Source: Planctomycetota bacterium (GTDB lineage: Bacteria > Planctomycetota > Phycisphaerae > Sedimentisphaerales > Anaerobacaceae). From it: DNA of 15,320 nt. A program made the position numbers and the translations under genes. Under the pieces are notes generated by a model. It was not told the origin of the DNA and made no database searches. It was given only the letters and a program-made list of their open reading frames with translations. The stretch's first letter is position 1. Every line of letters starts with the position of its first letter. The stretch covers positions 598,103-613,422 of the forward strand of contig CP070830.1 in assembly GCA_020344865.1 (NCBI GenBank). Direction: 5' to 3'. Shown in pieces: positions 14,332 through 15,320 of this stretch.

Positions 14332-15320
14332 ATGCAGGATAAACAGGCAGACCTCGCCGGCCCGGGTATAGGCGACTATAACGAGCTCGAAAAAATCCTC
14401 CCCAACGATTATGCCTCACTACTTTCGCCCAAGGAGACTCAAATCGCTACCTACGCCGTCAAAGACTACATCGAAGAAAATCTCTGCAAAGAGCTTAACC
14501 TCATCCGTGTCACCGTCCCGCTTATCGTCGACGTCGAATCCGGCATCAACGACATGCTCGACCGTGATGGTTCCCGTACGCCGATCGAGTTTTCCTGTGG
14601 ACTCGGCCTCGACAAACCCATCCGCGCCTCCCTCGTTCAGGCCGCCACAAAATGGAAACGAATGGCCCTAAAGCAGTTCGGCATGGATATCGGCGAAGGT
14701 CTTCTCACCGACATGCGCGCCGTTCGCAAAGATTACTTCCTCGACCACGACCACTCTGCCTACGTCGACCAGTGGGACTGGGAGCTCGCCGTCACCGCCG
14801 AGCAGCGCAACCTCGACTTCCTAAAAGAGGTCGTCCGCAAGCTCTGGAAAGTCATAAAGGGCGCCGAAACCCACGTCCAGAAGCTCTTCCCCCAGCTAAA
14901 GACCGACAAATACCCTGACCTGCCCGATGAGCTTACCTTCATCCACGCCGAAGAAATCCTCGATCGCTTCCCCGACCTGCCCCGAAAACAGCGAGAGGAA
15001 GAAATGCTCCAGCTCCACCCCGCAATGTTCATCATCGGCATCGGCTGGGTCCTCGAGGACGGCTACCCGCACGAGATGCGCGCCGCCGACTACGATGACT
15101 GGGCGACCGACACGAGCTCCGAAACCGGCAAAGACACCCACGGCCTAAACGGTGACATCCTCGTCTGGAACCCCGTAACCAAGCGCCGCCACGAACTGAC
15201 CTCTATGGGAATCCGCGTAAACGCCGAAACACTCAAAATCCAGCTCGAAAAGTCCGGCCAGCTCGACCTGCTAAAATTCCCCTACCATCAGGGAATTATA
15301 AACGGCGATATCCCCCTCTC
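14332..15320 (+). CDS. asnA: Aspartate-ammonia ligase AsnA (3' end cut by window edge)
   Basis: Makes asparagine from aspartate, ammonia and ATP, with a fold related to class II aminoacyl-tRNA synthetases. 329 complete codons are visible. Matching motifs are ATKWKR (105-110), SAYVDQWDWE (142-151), RAADYDDW (250-257), GLNGDILVWNP (271-281) and SMGIRV (291-296), in the order seen in E. coli AsnA. Ours has about 28 more residues before the shared core, and the last 30 or so residues (with the GGGIGQSR motif) lie beyond the window. The start is set by AGGAG (14319-14323) eight bases upstream. It lies 36 bases after cimA with no terminator between, so the two are probably co-transcribed. A pairing of isoleucine and asparagine synthesis suggests general amino-acid supply rather than a single pathway. 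Confidence 0.95.
   Translation, partial: MQDKQADLAGPGIGDYNELEKILPNDYASLLSPKETQIATYAVKDYIEENLCKELNLIRVTVPLIVDVESGINDMLDRDGSRTPIEFSCGLGLDKPIRASLVQAATKWKRMALKQFGMDIGEGLLTDMRAVRKDYFLDHDHSAYVDQWDWELAVTAEQRNLDFLKEVVRKLWKVIKGAETHVQKLFPQLKTDKYPDLPDELTFIHAEEILDRFPDLPRKQREEEMLQLHPAMFIIGIGWVLEDGYPHEMRAADYDDWATDTSSETGKDTHGLNGDILVWNPVTKRRHELTSMGIRVNAETLKIQLEKSGQLDLLKFPYHQGIINGDIPL

Overview
The window reads as chromosomal DNA from a planctomycete, most likely a Phycisphaerae/Sedimentisphaerales-type bacterium. The evidence is a prepilin-like protein with an H-X9-D tail motif, a large secreted protein built from FnIII-like, LamG and dockerin-like pieces, and a lipoprotein with a 'WLIIGPFPN' segment. All of these are common in that group. 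This is an inference from protein style; no rRNA is present. I see no mobile element, CRISPR array or tRNA.

Region 1 (1-3264, minus strand) is a trehalose operon. A promoter near 3237-3264 reads into a fused OtsA-OtsB protein (trehalose-6-phosphate synthase plus phosphatase), followed after one base by treT, a trehalose glycosyltransferring synthase that runs off the left edge. Two chemically different routes to trehalose are therefore coupled in one transcript.

Region 2 (3392-3668, plus strand) is a non-coding RNA unit. It has a good sigma70-type promoter, a roughly 200-nt transcript that folds into one long interrupted rod with a central bubble, and a perfect 12-bp intrinsic terminator. 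The shape and length fit 6S RNA.

Region 3 (3876-8981) encodes exported proteins: a small lipoprotein, a prepilin-like protein on the minus strand, and, transcribed divergently from it, a 968-residue secreted multidomain protein with a long structured leader and a strong terminator.

Region 4 (9266-15320) holds metabolic genes: alpha-glucan phosphorylase (glgP), a PTS EIIA-type protein on the minus strand, and a divergent citramalate synthase (cimA) followed by ammonia-dependent asparagine synthetase (asnA, cut by the right edge). The cimA promoter is bracketed by two related near-palindromes.

The glycogen phosphorylase releases glucose-1-phosphate from glycogen, which could supply sugar nucleotides and glucose-6-phosphate to the trehalose genes, so storage-carbon and osmolyte metabolism appear twice in the window. 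I found no clearly new multi-gene system. The best leads for unexplained biology are the 6S-like RNA, the alternative pairings in the leader of the large secreted protein, and the operator-like pair at cimA.
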